A stretch of DNA of 5,948 nucleotides from Nitriliruptorales bacterium (lineage in GTDB: Bacteria; Actinomycetota; Nitriliruptoria; Euzebyales; Egibacteraceae): positions 1-5,948 of the forward strand of contig SLNF01000048.1 in the NCBI GenBank assembly GCA_007133145.1, in the 5' to 3' direction. Both the position numbers and the translations under genes were made by a program. Of the stretch, positions 1-5,948 are shown piece after piece. The notes under the pieces are model-generated. The model was not told where the DNA came from, ran no database searches, and saw only the letters and a program-made list of their open reading frames with translations. Numbering within the stretch: the stretch's first letter is position 1; every line of letters starts with the position of its first letter.

Positions 1-1056
1 CTCGTCGCGATGTCCGGTGGGGTCGACTCCTCGATGACCGCCGCGCTGCTCCTCGACGCCGGCCACGACGTCACCGGCGTCCACCTCAAGCTGGCCGACA
101 CCCCCTCGGGGCTGCCGGGCAAGGGCTGCTGCACCCTCGACGACGCACGGGATGCCGCACGGGTCGCCGACCACCTCGGCATCCCCTTCTACACCTGGAA
201 CCTCAGCGCGGCCTTCCGCGAGCGGGTCGTCGACGACTTCGTCGCCTCCTACGCCGAGGGCCAGACGCCGAACCCCTGCATCCGCTGCAACGAGCGCGTG
301 AAGTACCGTGCCCTGCTCGCCCGGGCCCGGGCGATGGGCTTCGAGGCCCTCGCGACCGGCCATCACGTCAGGCTGCGGCACGAGGGGGGTCGCTGGCGGC
401 TGCGGCGTGCCGTCGACCGCGGCAAGGACCAGACCTACGTGCTGTCGATGGCCCGCCAGGACGAGCTCGCCCACACCGTCTGGCCCGCTGGGGAGCACAC
501 CAAGGCCGAGCTGCGGGCGACGGCCGCCGAGCGGGGCCTGCTCACCGCCGACAAGCCTGACAGCCACGACGTGTGCTTCATTCCCTCCGGCGACCTCGGG
601 GGGTTCCTCCGCGGCCACCTCGGCGAGCGCCCCGGGGTCGTCGTCGACGAGGACGGGACGGTCCTCGCCGAGCACGACGGTGCCTACCGATTCACCATCG
701 GCCAGCGCCGTGGGCTCGGCCTCGCGGGCCAGCCCGAGCCGCGCTACGTCACGGCCATCGAGGGCTCGACGGTGCACGTGGGCCCCCGCGCCGCGCTCGC
801 AGTGTCAGAGGTCACCGCGACCGACCTCCACTGGATCGCCGGGTACCCCCCGGACCCGGCGACGCTCGCCGGCGCGGGGCTGGCCGCGCAGGTGCGCTAC
901 CGCGGCGAGCCCCTGCCCGCGGCGCTCGACGACCTCGGCGGCGGCCGGGTGCGGGTGCGCTTCCCCGCGGCGCGGCCCGAGGGTGTGGCCGCGGGACAGG
1001 CCGTCGTGCTCTACGCCGGCGAGGAGTGCCTCGGGGGCGCGACGATCAGCGCGTGA
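1..1056 (+). CDS. mnmA: tRNA-specific 2-thiouridylase MnmA (5' partial)
   Basis: MnmA activates C2 of the wobble uridine U34 in tRNA Lys, Glu and Gln with ATP, then places sulfur there, giving the 2-thiouridine part of mnm5s2U-type bases. It is cytosolic and receives sulfur from a cysteine desulfurase. The reading frame is open from base 1 (Leu-Val-Ala before the ATG at 10), and the family normally has a few residues before this point, so the true start lies upstream. Numbering from the ATG at 10: PP-loop SGGVDSS at 2-8; TPNPCIRCN with C90 and C93; ATGHH at 115-119; DQTYVL at 140-145; KPDSHDVCFI with C189; FTIGQRRGLG at 228-237; then the C-terminal beta-barrel domain to residue 348. C93 and C189 match the catalytic cysteine pair of E. 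coli MnmA (C102, C199); C90 replaces its Asp99. The length fits the family (about 360-370). It ends in TGA, 33 bases from a convergent gene. Identity is very secure. Confidence 0.96.
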   Translation, partial: LVAMSGGVDSSMTAALLLDAGHDVTGVHLKLADTPSGLPGKGCCTLDDARDAARVADHLGIPFYTWNLSAAFRERVVDDFVASYAEGQTPNPCIRCNERVKYRALLARARAMGFEALATGHHVRLRHEGGRWRLRRAVDRGKDQTYVLSMARQDELAHTVWPAGEHTKAELRATAAERGLLTADKPDSHDVCFIPSGDLGGFLRGHLGERPGVVVDEDGTVLAEHDGAYRFTIGQRRGLGLAGQPEPRYVTAIEGSTVHVGPRAALAVSEVTATDLHWIAGYPPDPATLAGAGLAAQVRYRGEPLPAALDDLGGGRVRVRFPAARPEGVAAGQAVVLYAGEECLGGATISA

Positions 1057-1089
1057 CCCGACGCGGGGCCCAGGCGACCGGGCCCGACC
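1057..1089. terminator. Candidate bidirectional hairpin between convergent genes
   Basis: This 33-base gap separates the stop codons of mnmA (+) and the peptidase lipoprotein gene (-). It contains two copies of GGGCCC, at 1066-1071 and 1080-1085, which can pair around an 8-base loop. Because the hexamer is its own reverse complement, the hairpin would form in transcripts from either strand. No T-tract follows on either side, so this is not a classic intrinsic terminator. GC-rich actinobacterial terminators often lack the T-tract, but short GC hairpins are also expected by chance in such sequence. Confidence 0.3.
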
Positions 1090-2379
1090 TCAGCCGCCGT
1101 CGACGAGCGCGACGGCGAGTGCGGCGTCGGGGGCGAAGGCGAAGCGCACCCCGGTCGGTCCGCACGCCACGGCGAAGGCGTCGACGGGGCTCTCGAGGAC
1201 CGCGCCGCCCCCGACGGCGTCCTCGCCCTCGGCCGGCTCGCCGGCGTCGTCACCGGCTTCCACGCCGTCGGCGGCGGCCCGGTAGTACGCCGGCAGGGCG
1301 TCGCAGACGCGGTCGGCGGCGGCCTCGTCGGTGAAGACCACCCGGGCGGCGAGGGCGTGCTCCTCGCCGCGGGTCCAAGACAGGAGCGCGCCGCCGTCCC
1401 AGGACCGCGCCGCCGGGGCCAGGGCGGTGACGTCGCCCTGAACGACGAGCGTCTGCAGGTCGAAGGCGCCGAAGCCCTGGCGGACGCCCTCGTCCCACTC
1501 CGGACCGGGGGAGGTGCCGACGTCGACGTCGGCGGGCTCGAAGCCGTCGAGGTAGCGCTCGGGGTCGAGGATCTCCGCGGTCGTCGTCGGCGGGTCGGCG
1601 AGCGCGGCGTCGATCGCACCGACCCCGCCGTCGGCGACGAGCGCCTCGACGAAGTCCGCGCCGGCGGTGTAGGGGAAGAGCAGCTGGTCGCGCAGGTAGG
1701 CCGGCAGCGCCTCGAGGGCCTCCTGCCCCTCGGCGACGGCCTCGGCGTCGCCGCCGCGGAGGTAGGACGCCCGGTCCTCGGGATCCTGGTGCGCGCGGGA
1801 CCAGCGCTCCTGGGTCCACACCGCGTCGCCCTCGACGACGGCGTTGAGGGCGAGGAAGGCGTCGGGGTCGCCGTCGACGGCGAGGTCGAGGAGGGCGTCG
1901 AGCCCGACGGTGCGGTCCTGCAGCGCGTGGGTGAGCTCGTGCGCGGCGATGACCTCCCCGACCGGGTCGAGCGCGTCGTCCTCGCCCGGGAGGTACACCG
2001 CCCCCTCCTCGGGCACGTAGATCCCGCCGACGACCCCGCCCTCGATCGCCTCGGCGGTGACCTCGTCGAGGTCGACGCCCTCCTCGAGGTGGCGGAGCGC
2101 GACGAGCACCGCCTCGGCGGCCTCCTGCTCGGCGCTTGCGACCTGCCCGGTCCGGGCCTCCCCGAGCTCGAGGACGAGCTCGGCGAAGTCGGCAGGGTCG
2201 AGGATCTCGGCGTCGACGGCCCCGGGGGCGTCGAGCCCCCGGACCTCGGCGACCTCGCCGGCGATCTCGTCGAGGCGTGCCTCGAGGTCGACGGGCTCGT
2301 CGGGCTCGCAGGCGCCGAGCGCGAGCGCGCCGAGCAGGAGGACGAGGACGGCGGTGGCGGTCGGGTGGCGGGCGGTCAT
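1090..2379 (-). CDS. Putative HExxH zinc-metallopeptidase lipoprotein
   Basis: Predicted extracytoplasmic lipoprotein of 429 residues; substrate unknown. From the ATG at 2379 it has a basic N-terminus (R4, H5), a hydrophobic run at 8-22 and a lipobox L21-G22-A23-C24, so signal peptidase II would cleave before C24. AAHELTHALQD carries the zinc motif HExxH (H147, E148, H151). E183 in VVEGDAVW, 31 residues after H151, is a fitting third ligand of gluzincin type. PPTTTAEILDPERYL at 263-277 resembles a motif I associate with uncharacterised bacterial HExxH lipoproteins. C359 and C406 could form a disulfide. The mature protein is strongly acidic and rich in Ala, Glu and Asp. An in-frame GTG at 2388 is an alternative start, adding three residues. 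I prefer the ATG because TATCGT lies seven bases before it, suiting a leaderless transcript, and no Shine-Dalgarno sequence is well placed. The gene converges on mnmA and diverges from ligA. Peptidase activity is inferred from motifs only. Confidence 0.85.
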   Translation of the reverse strand: MTARHPTATAVLVLLLGALALGACEPDEPVDLEARLDEIAGEVAEVRGLDAPGAVDAEILDPADFAELVLELGEARTGQVASAEQEAAEAVLVALRHLEEGVDLDEVTAEAIEGGVVGGIYVPEEGAVYLPGEDDALDPVGEVIAAHELTHALQDRTVGLDALLDLAVDGDPDAFLALNAVVEGDAVWTQERWSRAHQDPEDRASYLRGGDAEAVAEGQEALEALPAYLRDQLLFPYTAGADFVEALVADGGVGAIDAALADPPTTTAEILDPERYLDGFEPADVDVGTSPGPEWDEGVRQGFGAFDLQTLVVQGDVTALAPAARSWDGGALLSWTRGEEHALAARVVFTDEAAADRVCDALPAYYRAAADGVEAGDDAGEPAEGEDAVGGGAVLESPVDAFAVACGPTGVRFAFAPDAALAVALVDGG

Positions 2380-2392
2380 GGCCAGCACGATA
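2380..2392 (-). promoter_or_regulatory. Candidate leaderless -10 element for the peptidase lipoprotein gene
   Basis: On the minus strand TATCGT (2392-2387) fits the actinobacterial -10 pattern TAnnnT. Seven bases separate it from the ATG at 2379, so transcription would start at or next to the start codon. No recognisable -35 hexamer lies 16-19 bases upstream; that region is pure GC. A GGAGG further upstream is about 20 bases from the alternative GTG, too far to act as a ribosome binding site. Confidence 0.4.
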
Positions 2393-2394
2393 GC

Positions 2395-2408
2395 CGCCGC
2401 CGGCGGCG
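2395..2408. repeat. Perfect 14-bp palindrome in the divergent promoter region
   Basis: CGCCGCCGGCGGCG equals its own reverse complement. It lies between the two divergent candidate promoters, just upstream of the minus-strand -10 element, where an operator could act on the peptidase gene. In sequence this rich in GCC/GGC triplets such palindromes also arise by chance, so the palindrome is certain but its function is not. Confidence 0.35.
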
Positions 2409-2435
2409 CCTCCGCCGCGGCCGTGGATGCCGAGG

Positions 2436-2463
2436 TTGCGCGAGCGCGGCGCTGGCGCAGACT
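2436..2463 (+). promoter_or_regulatory. Candidate ligA promoter, probably leaderless
   Basis: TTGCGC at 2436-2441 resembles a -35 hexamer and CAGACT at 2458-2463 a -10 hexamer of CAnnnT type, with a 16-base spacer. The ligA ATG begins seven bases after the -10, so the transcript would start at or very near the start codon. No good Shine-Dalgarno sequence precedes this ATG, only CAGGG directly against it, which agrees with leaderless translation. Confidence 0.4.
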
Positions 2464-2469
2464 TCAGGG

Positions 2470-4524
2470 ATGGCCGAACCCTCCCCACGGCAGCGTGCCG
2501 CCGAGCTCGCCGCCGCGATCGAGCGGCACCGCTACCGCTACTACGTCCTCGACGACCCCGAGCTCAGCGACGCGGCGTTCGACGAACTGCTCGCCGAGCT
2601 CGAGGCGCTCGAGGCCGCCCACCCCGAGCTCGCCCACCCCGGCTCACCGACCCGGCGCGTCGGCGCGCCGCCGGACCCCTCCTTCACCACGGTCGCGCAC
2701 CGGGTGCCGATGCTCTCCCTCGACAACGTCTTCGAGGCCGCCGAGCTCTCCGCCTGGGCCGAACGCGTTGGGCGGGGCCTCGAGGGCGCGACGCCGCGCT
2801 ACACCTGCGAGCTCAAGGTCGACGGCGTGGCCGTCGGCCTGTCCTACGTCGGTGGTTGGCTCGAACGGGCGGTGACCCGCGGCGACGGCGTCACCGGGGA
2901 GGACATCACCGCCAACGCCCGGACGATCGAGGCGGTCCCCGAGGTCCTCGCCCTCGCCGACCCACCGGACCTGCTCGAGGTGCGCGGCGAGGTCTACTAC
3001 CCCGTCGCGGCGTTCGAGACGATGAACGTCGAGCGGGAGCAGCAGGGCCTGCCCCGCTTCGCCAACCCACGCAACGCCGCCTCCGGTGCGCTGCGTCAGA
3101 AGGACCCGCGCGTGACCGCCGAGCGACCGCTGTCGATGGTGTGCCACGGGATGGGCGCCGTCGAGGGCCTCGAGGTGGCCAGCCACGCGGCGTTCCTCGC
3201 GCGGCTGGCCGAGGCGGGGTTGCCGACCGCCGAGGAGACCCGCACCGTCGAGGACATCGACGCGGTGCAGCGCTTCGTCGAGCACTGGCGGGCGCACCGT
3301 CACGACCCGCCGTACGAGATCGACGGGGTCGTCGTCAAGGTCGACGACCACGCCCACCAGCGCCGTCTCGGGTCGACGTCGCGCGCGCCGCGCTGGGCCA
3401 TCGCCTTCAAGTACCCGCCGGAGGAGCGCGAGACGCTGCTGCACGACATCGAGGTCAACGTCGGGCGCACCGGCAAGGTCACGCCGTTCGCGCGACTCGA
3501 GCCCGTCCTCGTCGCCGGCTCGACGATCTCGACGGCGACGCTGCACAACGAGGACCAGGCGGCGCTCAAGGATGTCCGCCCCGGCGACACCGTCATCGTG
3601 CGCAAGGCCGGCGACGTCATCCCAGAGGTCGTCGGCTACGTCGCCTCGAAGCGGCCGCCCGAGGTCGCGGCGGCCGGGCCGTGGCGCATGCCGACGGCGT
3701 GCCCGTTCTGCGGCTCGGAGGTCGTGCGCCTCGAGGGCGAGGCGGCGAGCTACTGCGCGAACATCGACTGCCCCAACCGCCTGCTCGAGTCGCTCGCCCA
3801 CGTCGCGAGCCGCGGCGCCCTCGACATCGAGGGCCTCGGCTACGAGACCGCGAAGCTCCTGCTCGACGAGGGGCTCGTCAGCGACGTCGTCGGACTCTTC
3901 CACCTCGACCGCGACGCCCTCCTCGCGCTCGAGGGCTTCGGTGAGCGCCGTGTCGACAACCTCCTCACCGCGATCGAGGAGGCCAAGCGCCAGCCGCTCG
4001 AGCGACTCCTCGTCGCACTCGGGATCCGCCACGTCGGCGGGACCGTCGCGCGCCTGCTCGCCCGGCACTTCGGCACCCTCGAGGCGCTGCGCGCCGCCGC
4101 AGCCGAGGAGATCGCCGCCGTCGACGGGGTCGGGCCGGTCATCGCCCAGGCGGTCCGGGCGTTCTTCGACACCCCGCGCAACGCCGAGCTCGTCGACGGT
4201 CTCGTCGCCGCCGGCGTGCGCTCCGACACCGATGCCGCCGAGCGCAACGACCTCCTCGAGGGCTGGACCGTCGTGCTCACCGGCGGCCTCGAGGGCTTCA
4301 CCCGCGACGAGGCCAAGCAGGCGGTGCTCGACCGTGGCGGCAAGGTGACCTCGAGCGTGTCGCGACGCACCTCCGCCGTCGTCGTTGGCGCCGACCCCGG
4401 GGCCAAGGCCGACCGCGCGGTCGAGCTCGGCGTGCCCACCGTCGACGAGGAGGGCTTCATGGCGCTGCTCGACTCCGGCGCCCTGCCCGAGGCGTCGACC
4501 GGTGCGAGCGGGGCCACCTCGTGA
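2470..4524 (+). CDS. ligA: NAD+-dependent DNA ligase LigA
   Basis: LigA seals DNA nicks during Okazaki-fragment joining and repair, using NAD+ to adenylate its active-site lysine. The 684 residues hold all family domains. Ia (NAD+ binding): RYYVLDDPELSDAAFDEL, 23-40, with Y24, Y25, D34, D38. Adenylation domain: MLSLDN 81-86; KVDG with nucleophile K116; TRGDG with R137; RGE with E174; NPRNAASGALRQKDP 199-213; EIDGVVVK with K290; AFKYPP with K314. OB fold from about 331 (GRTGKVTPFARLEPV). Zinc finger: C411, C414, C429, C434. Helix-hairpin-helix region about 445-590. BRCT domain about 594-670 (GWTVVLTGGLEGFTR, GGKVTSSVS). E174, K290 and K314 fall at the same numbers as in E. coli LigA, supporting the ATG at 2470; no in-frame ATG or GTG lies close upstream. 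A candidate leaderless promoter precedes it, and the stop overlaps the next gene by four bases. All catalytic residues are intact. Confidence 0.98.
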   Translation: MAEPSPRQRAAELAAAIERHRYRYYVLDDPELSDAAFDELLAELEALEAAHPELAHPGSPTRRVGAPPDPSFTTVAHRVPMLSLDNVFEAAELSAWAERVGRGLEGATPRYTCELKVDGVAVGLSYVGGWLERAVTRGDGVTGEDITANARTIEAVPEVLALADPPDLLEVRGEVYYPVAAFETMNVEREQQGLPRFANPRNAASGALRQKDPRVTAERPLSMVCHGMGAVEGLEVASHAAFLARLAEAGLPTAEETRTVEDIDAVQRFVEHWRAHRHDPPYEIDGVVVKVDDHAHQRRLGSTSRAPRWAIAFKYPPEERETLLHDIEVNVGRTGKVTPFARLEPVLVAGSTISTATLHNEDQAALKDVRPGDTVIVRKAGDVIPEVVGYVASKRPPEVAAAGPWRMPTACPFCGSEVVRLEGEAASYCANIDCPNRLLESLAHVASRGALDIEGLGYETAKLLLDEGLVSDVVGLFHLDRDALLALEGFGERRVDNLLTAIEEAKRQPLERLLVALGIRHVGGTVARLLARHFGTLEALRAAAAEEIAAVDGVGPVIAQAVRAFFDTPRNAELVDGLVAAGVRSDTDAAERNDLLEGWTVVLTGGLEGFTRDEAKQAVLDRGGKVTSSVSRRTSAVVVGADPGAKADRAVELGVPTVDEEGFMALLDSGALPEASTGASGATS

Positions 4525-5798
4525 CCCCCGGGGCGGGACGGCCGGCCGGCATCGCGCTCGTCGCCGTGCTCGGCCTCGCGCTGCTCGCCGGCTGCGAGGG
4601 CGACCCCGAGCCGACCGCTGTCGAGCGTGCCGACGCCGGGGGGACGACGGATGCCGAGGTGGTGACGCCGACGCCAGAGGCCGGTCCCGCCCCGGACGCC
4701 GCCGAGCCCCGGGACGCCGACCCGGGGGAGCCCGAGCCCGAGCCGCCGCGCTACGAGCCCGCCGTGCCCCTCCAGCCCCGCAGCGAGCCCCTCGCGGTGT
4801 GGACGGGGCAGGAGGCGCTCGTCATCGGCGGCGTCGACATCCGCGACGAGGTCCGCCGCGACGGGGCGGCCTACCTGCCGGGGCAGGGTTGGCGCGCGCT
4901 CGCCCGCGCGCCGACGCCGCTCAGCGCCGCCTACGCTGCGGCCTGGACCGGCCAGGCCCTGCTCGTCGTCGAGCCGACCGTGCCCGCCGTGCTGCGCTAC
5001 GACCCCGAGGCCGATGCCTGGGAGGAGCGCGAGGCGCCCGAGGCGGCGCGTCGGCTCGGCGCGGTCGCGGGCTGGAGCGGCGCCGAGTTGCTCCTCGCCG
5101 GCGGGTCCCACCCCGACGACGAGGCCGCCGGCGGGGTGCAGGACCGCGACGACGCGTGGGCCTACGACCCCCGGGCCGACCGTTGGCGCGAGCTCGACCC
5201 CCTGCCCTCCGGACCGCGGCCGGGCGCGGTCGGCGGCTGGACCGACGCCGGACTCGTCGTCGCGGGCGGGCGCGACGAGGGCTTCGAGCCCGTCGGCGAT
5301 ACCGTCCGCTACGACCCCGAGGACGAGGCCTGGGAGCCCCTCGACGACGTGCCCGAGGAGGTGCCGCTCGGCGGGGAGGTCGTCTGGACCGGCCAGGAGC
5401 TCGTCGCCCTTGCCGGCGCGGGTGGCGTCGCCCTCGAGCCCGGCGCGGGAGAGTGGCGCGTGCTCGCCGAGCGGGGGGAGCCCCCCGGTGTCGGTGAGCA
5501 GCTCGTGTGGACCGGCGACACGCTCCTCGTCGTCGGTGGTCTCGCCTTCGCCGTCGACGACGATGGGGTGACCGCGCGCGCACGCGACTCGGTCACCGCC
5601 TACGACCCCGCCGAGGACGCCTGGTCGGCATGGCCCCCGGCGCCCCTCGAGGCTCGTCAGGCGGCGGCGGTGGCGTGGACCGACGCGGGCCTGTTCGTCT
5701 GGGGCGGCGACGACGGCCGCTTCGAGGACCTCACCCGCTTCGACGACGGGGCGCTGCTCGAGGACCCCGAGGGGGACTGGCGGCGCCTCGAGCCCTGA
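4521..5798 (+). CDS. Kelch-like beta-propeller lipoprotein
   Basis: Predicted surface lipoprotein of 425 residues; biological role unknown. The GTG start overlaps the ligA stop (GTGA), implying co-transcription and translational coupling. R7 and a hydrophobic run at 11-23 lead to a lipobox L22-A23-G24-C25. Residues 26-88 are low-complexity, rich in Pro, Glu, Asp and Ala, probably an unstructured tether. Then come seven W-[TS]-[GD]-x3-hydrophobic repeats with Trp at 94, 142, 185, 240, 289, 330 and 386, spaced 41-56 residues, mostly ending in a Gly pair. Each is followed by a second motif around YDP...W, seen as YDPEADAW 160-167, YDPRADRW 215-222, YDPEDEAW 264-271 and YDPAEDAW 361-368, with weaker versions ending at W124, W312 and W420. 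This is the galactose oxidase/Kelch pattern and predicts a complete seven-blade propeller. Such folds usually bind ligands or proteins. I see no fused catalytic domain. Confidence 0.9.
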   Translation: MTPGAGRPAGIALVAVLGLALLAGCEGDPEPTAVERADAGGTTDAEVVTPTPEAGPAPDAAEPRDADPGEPEPEPPRYEPAVPLQPRSEPLAVWTGQEALVIGGVDIRDEVRRDGAAYLPGQGWRALARAPTPLSAAYAAAWTGQALLVVEPTVPAVLRYDPEADAWEEREAPEAARRLGAVAGWSGAELLLAGGSHPDDEAAGGVQDRDDAWAYDPRADRWRELDPLPSGPRPGAVGGWTDAGLVVAGGRDEGFEPVGDTVRYDPEDEAWEPLDDVPEEVPLGGEVVWTGQELVALAGAGGVALEPGAGEWRVLAERGEPPGVGEQLVWTGDTLLVVGGLAFAVDDDGVTARARDSVTAYDPAEDAWSAWPPAPLEARQAAAVAWTDAGLFVWGGDDGRFEDLTRFDDGALLEDPEGDWRRLEP

Positions 5799-5807
5799 AG
5801 GCCGGCG

Positions 5808-5838
5808 TTGGCGGCCCGACGTGCCGTCGCGGTAGCGT
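5808..5838 (+). promoter_or_regulatory. Candidate gatC promoter
   Basis: TAGCGT at 5833-5838 fits the actinobacterial -10 pattern TAnnnT. TTGGCG at 5808-5813 resembles a -35 hexamer but the spacer is 19 bases, longer than the usual 17. A start about seven bases after the -10 would leave a leader of some 20-25 bases, enough to hold the ribosome binding site at 5857-5863. This would separate gatC transcription from the ligA-lipoprotein unit, though read-through remains possible because the gap has no strong terminator. Confidence 0.4.
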
Positions 5839-5856
5839 CCGCGCCCCAGCCGCCGC

Positions 5857-5863
5857 AAGGAGG
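5857..5863 (+). promoter_or_regulatory. Strong Shine-Dalgarno site of gatC
   Basis: AAGGAGG is a near-perfect match to the anti-Shine-Dalgarno end of 16S rRNA and ends four bases before the ATG at 5868. It fixes the gatC start and contrasts with ligA and both lipoprotein genes, which have no comparable site. Confidence 0.8.
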
Positions 5864-5867
5864 TCCG

Positions 5868-5948
5868 ATGTCGCTGTCCGATGAGCAGGTGCGCCACGTC
5901 GCCCGGCTCGCGCGCATCGCCCTGACCGACGAGGAGGTCGCGGGGCTC
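5868..5948 (+). CDS. gatC: Asp-tRNA(Asn)/Glu-tRNA(Gln) amidotransferase subunit C (3' partial)
   Basis: GatC is the small subunit of the GatCAB complex, which converts misacylated Glu-tRNA(Gln) and/or Asp-tRNA(Asn) to the correct Gln or Asn form; GatC wraps around and stabilises GatA and GatB. Only the first 27 of about 100 codons are in the window. The visible protein starts MSLSDEQVRHVARLARIALT and continues DEEVAGL. This is the typical GatC N-terminus: a 'V.H.A.LARI.L..EE' helix pattern. The start is secured by the AAGGAGG site just upstream. gatA and gatB usually follow, and ligA near gatC is a common actinobacterial arrangement. The identification rests on a short stretch, but the motif and context agree. 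Confidence 0.92.
   Translation, partial: MSLSDEQVRHVARLARIALTDEEVAGL

Noticed and set aside
2386..2388. GTG as the start of the peptidase lipoprotein gene.
   Set aside because: It is only three codons upstream of the ATG at 2379 and has no well-placed ribosome binding site, and the -10-like TATCGT overlaps it. It remains possible and would not change the product.
1357..2469. The ligA frame stays open for 371 codons upstream of its ATG, suggesting an N-terminal fusion.
   Set aside because: The stretch is antisense to the peptidase lipoprotein gene and has low-complexity composition. LigA motif numbering from the ATG at 2470 matches E. coli LigA, so no extension is needed.
1250..2488. Arg/Pro-rich open frame on the minus strand, in another frame of the peptidase gene.
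   Set aside because: The Arg/Pro/Gly-dominated translation is typical of a shifted frame in GC-rich DNA, while the frame used in the annotation has a signal peptide, lipobox and HExxH motif.
5800..5829. Small hairpins between the propeller gene and gatC (GGCCG/CGGCC at 5800-5804 and 5812-5816; CGAC/GTCG at 5817-5820 and 5826-5829) as a terminator.
   Set aside because: Stems are only four or five base pairs, no T-tract follows, and the first overlaps the candidate -35 element of gatC. This is at the level expected by chance here.
3840..5897. A 685-codon open frame on the minus strand across ligA and the propeller gene.
   Set aside because: It is antisense to two well-supported genes, shows no recognisable motifs, and long antisense frames are normal where third codon positions are almost all G or C.
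1..5948. Search for a defence system, mobile element, CRISPR array, tRNA or riboswitch.
   Set aside because: No direct-repeat arrays, transposase or integrase motifs, or tRNA-like folds were seen. Nearly all bases belong to five ordinary coding regions with uniform composition.

Overview
The window is very GC-rich (roughly three quarters G+C by eye, with G/C at nearly every third codon position) and tightly packed with genes. The order mnmA ... ligA ... gatC is typical of Actinobacteria: in Mycobacterium tuberculosis the trmU/mnmA, ligA and gatCAB genes lie in the same neighbourhood. The two non-housekeeping genes here are not ones I know from well-studied actinomycetes. A less-studied, deep-branching actinobacterial lineage is therefore plausible, but the sequence alone does not settle this.

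Layout: (1) 1-1056 (+), mnmA, the tRNA 2-thiouridine synthase, lacking only a few N-terminal codons that lie before the window. (2) 1090-2379 (-), a lipoprotein with a HExxH zinc-peptidase motif, converging on mnmA across a 33-base gap that can form a hairpin. (3) 2380-2469, a 90-base divergent promoter region with a candidate leaderless promoter on each side of a perfect 14-bp palindrome. (4) 2470-4524 (+), a complete ligA, the NAD+-dependent DNA ligase, with every expected domain. (5) 4521-5798 (+), a lipoprotein with a seven-blade Kelch-like beta-propeller whose GTG start overlaps the ligA stop (GTGA). (6) 5799-5867, a short gap with a candidate promoter and a strong ribosome binding site. 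(7) 5868 to the end (+), the first 27 codons of gatC, the start of the tRNA-dependent amidotransferase genes.

The housekeeping genes serve information processing: tRNA wobble-base thiolation, Okazaki-fragment and repair ligation, and Gln/Asn-tRNA amidation. Two predicted surface lipoproteins sit among them. One (the peptidase) is transcribed away from ligA, and the other (the propeller) is translationally coupled to it. I see no mobile element, CRISPR array, RNA gene, phage gene or frameshift, and no convincing new biological system. The points most worth checking are the two lipoproteins beside ligA, the probable leaderless starts, and the CxxC-type MnmA.
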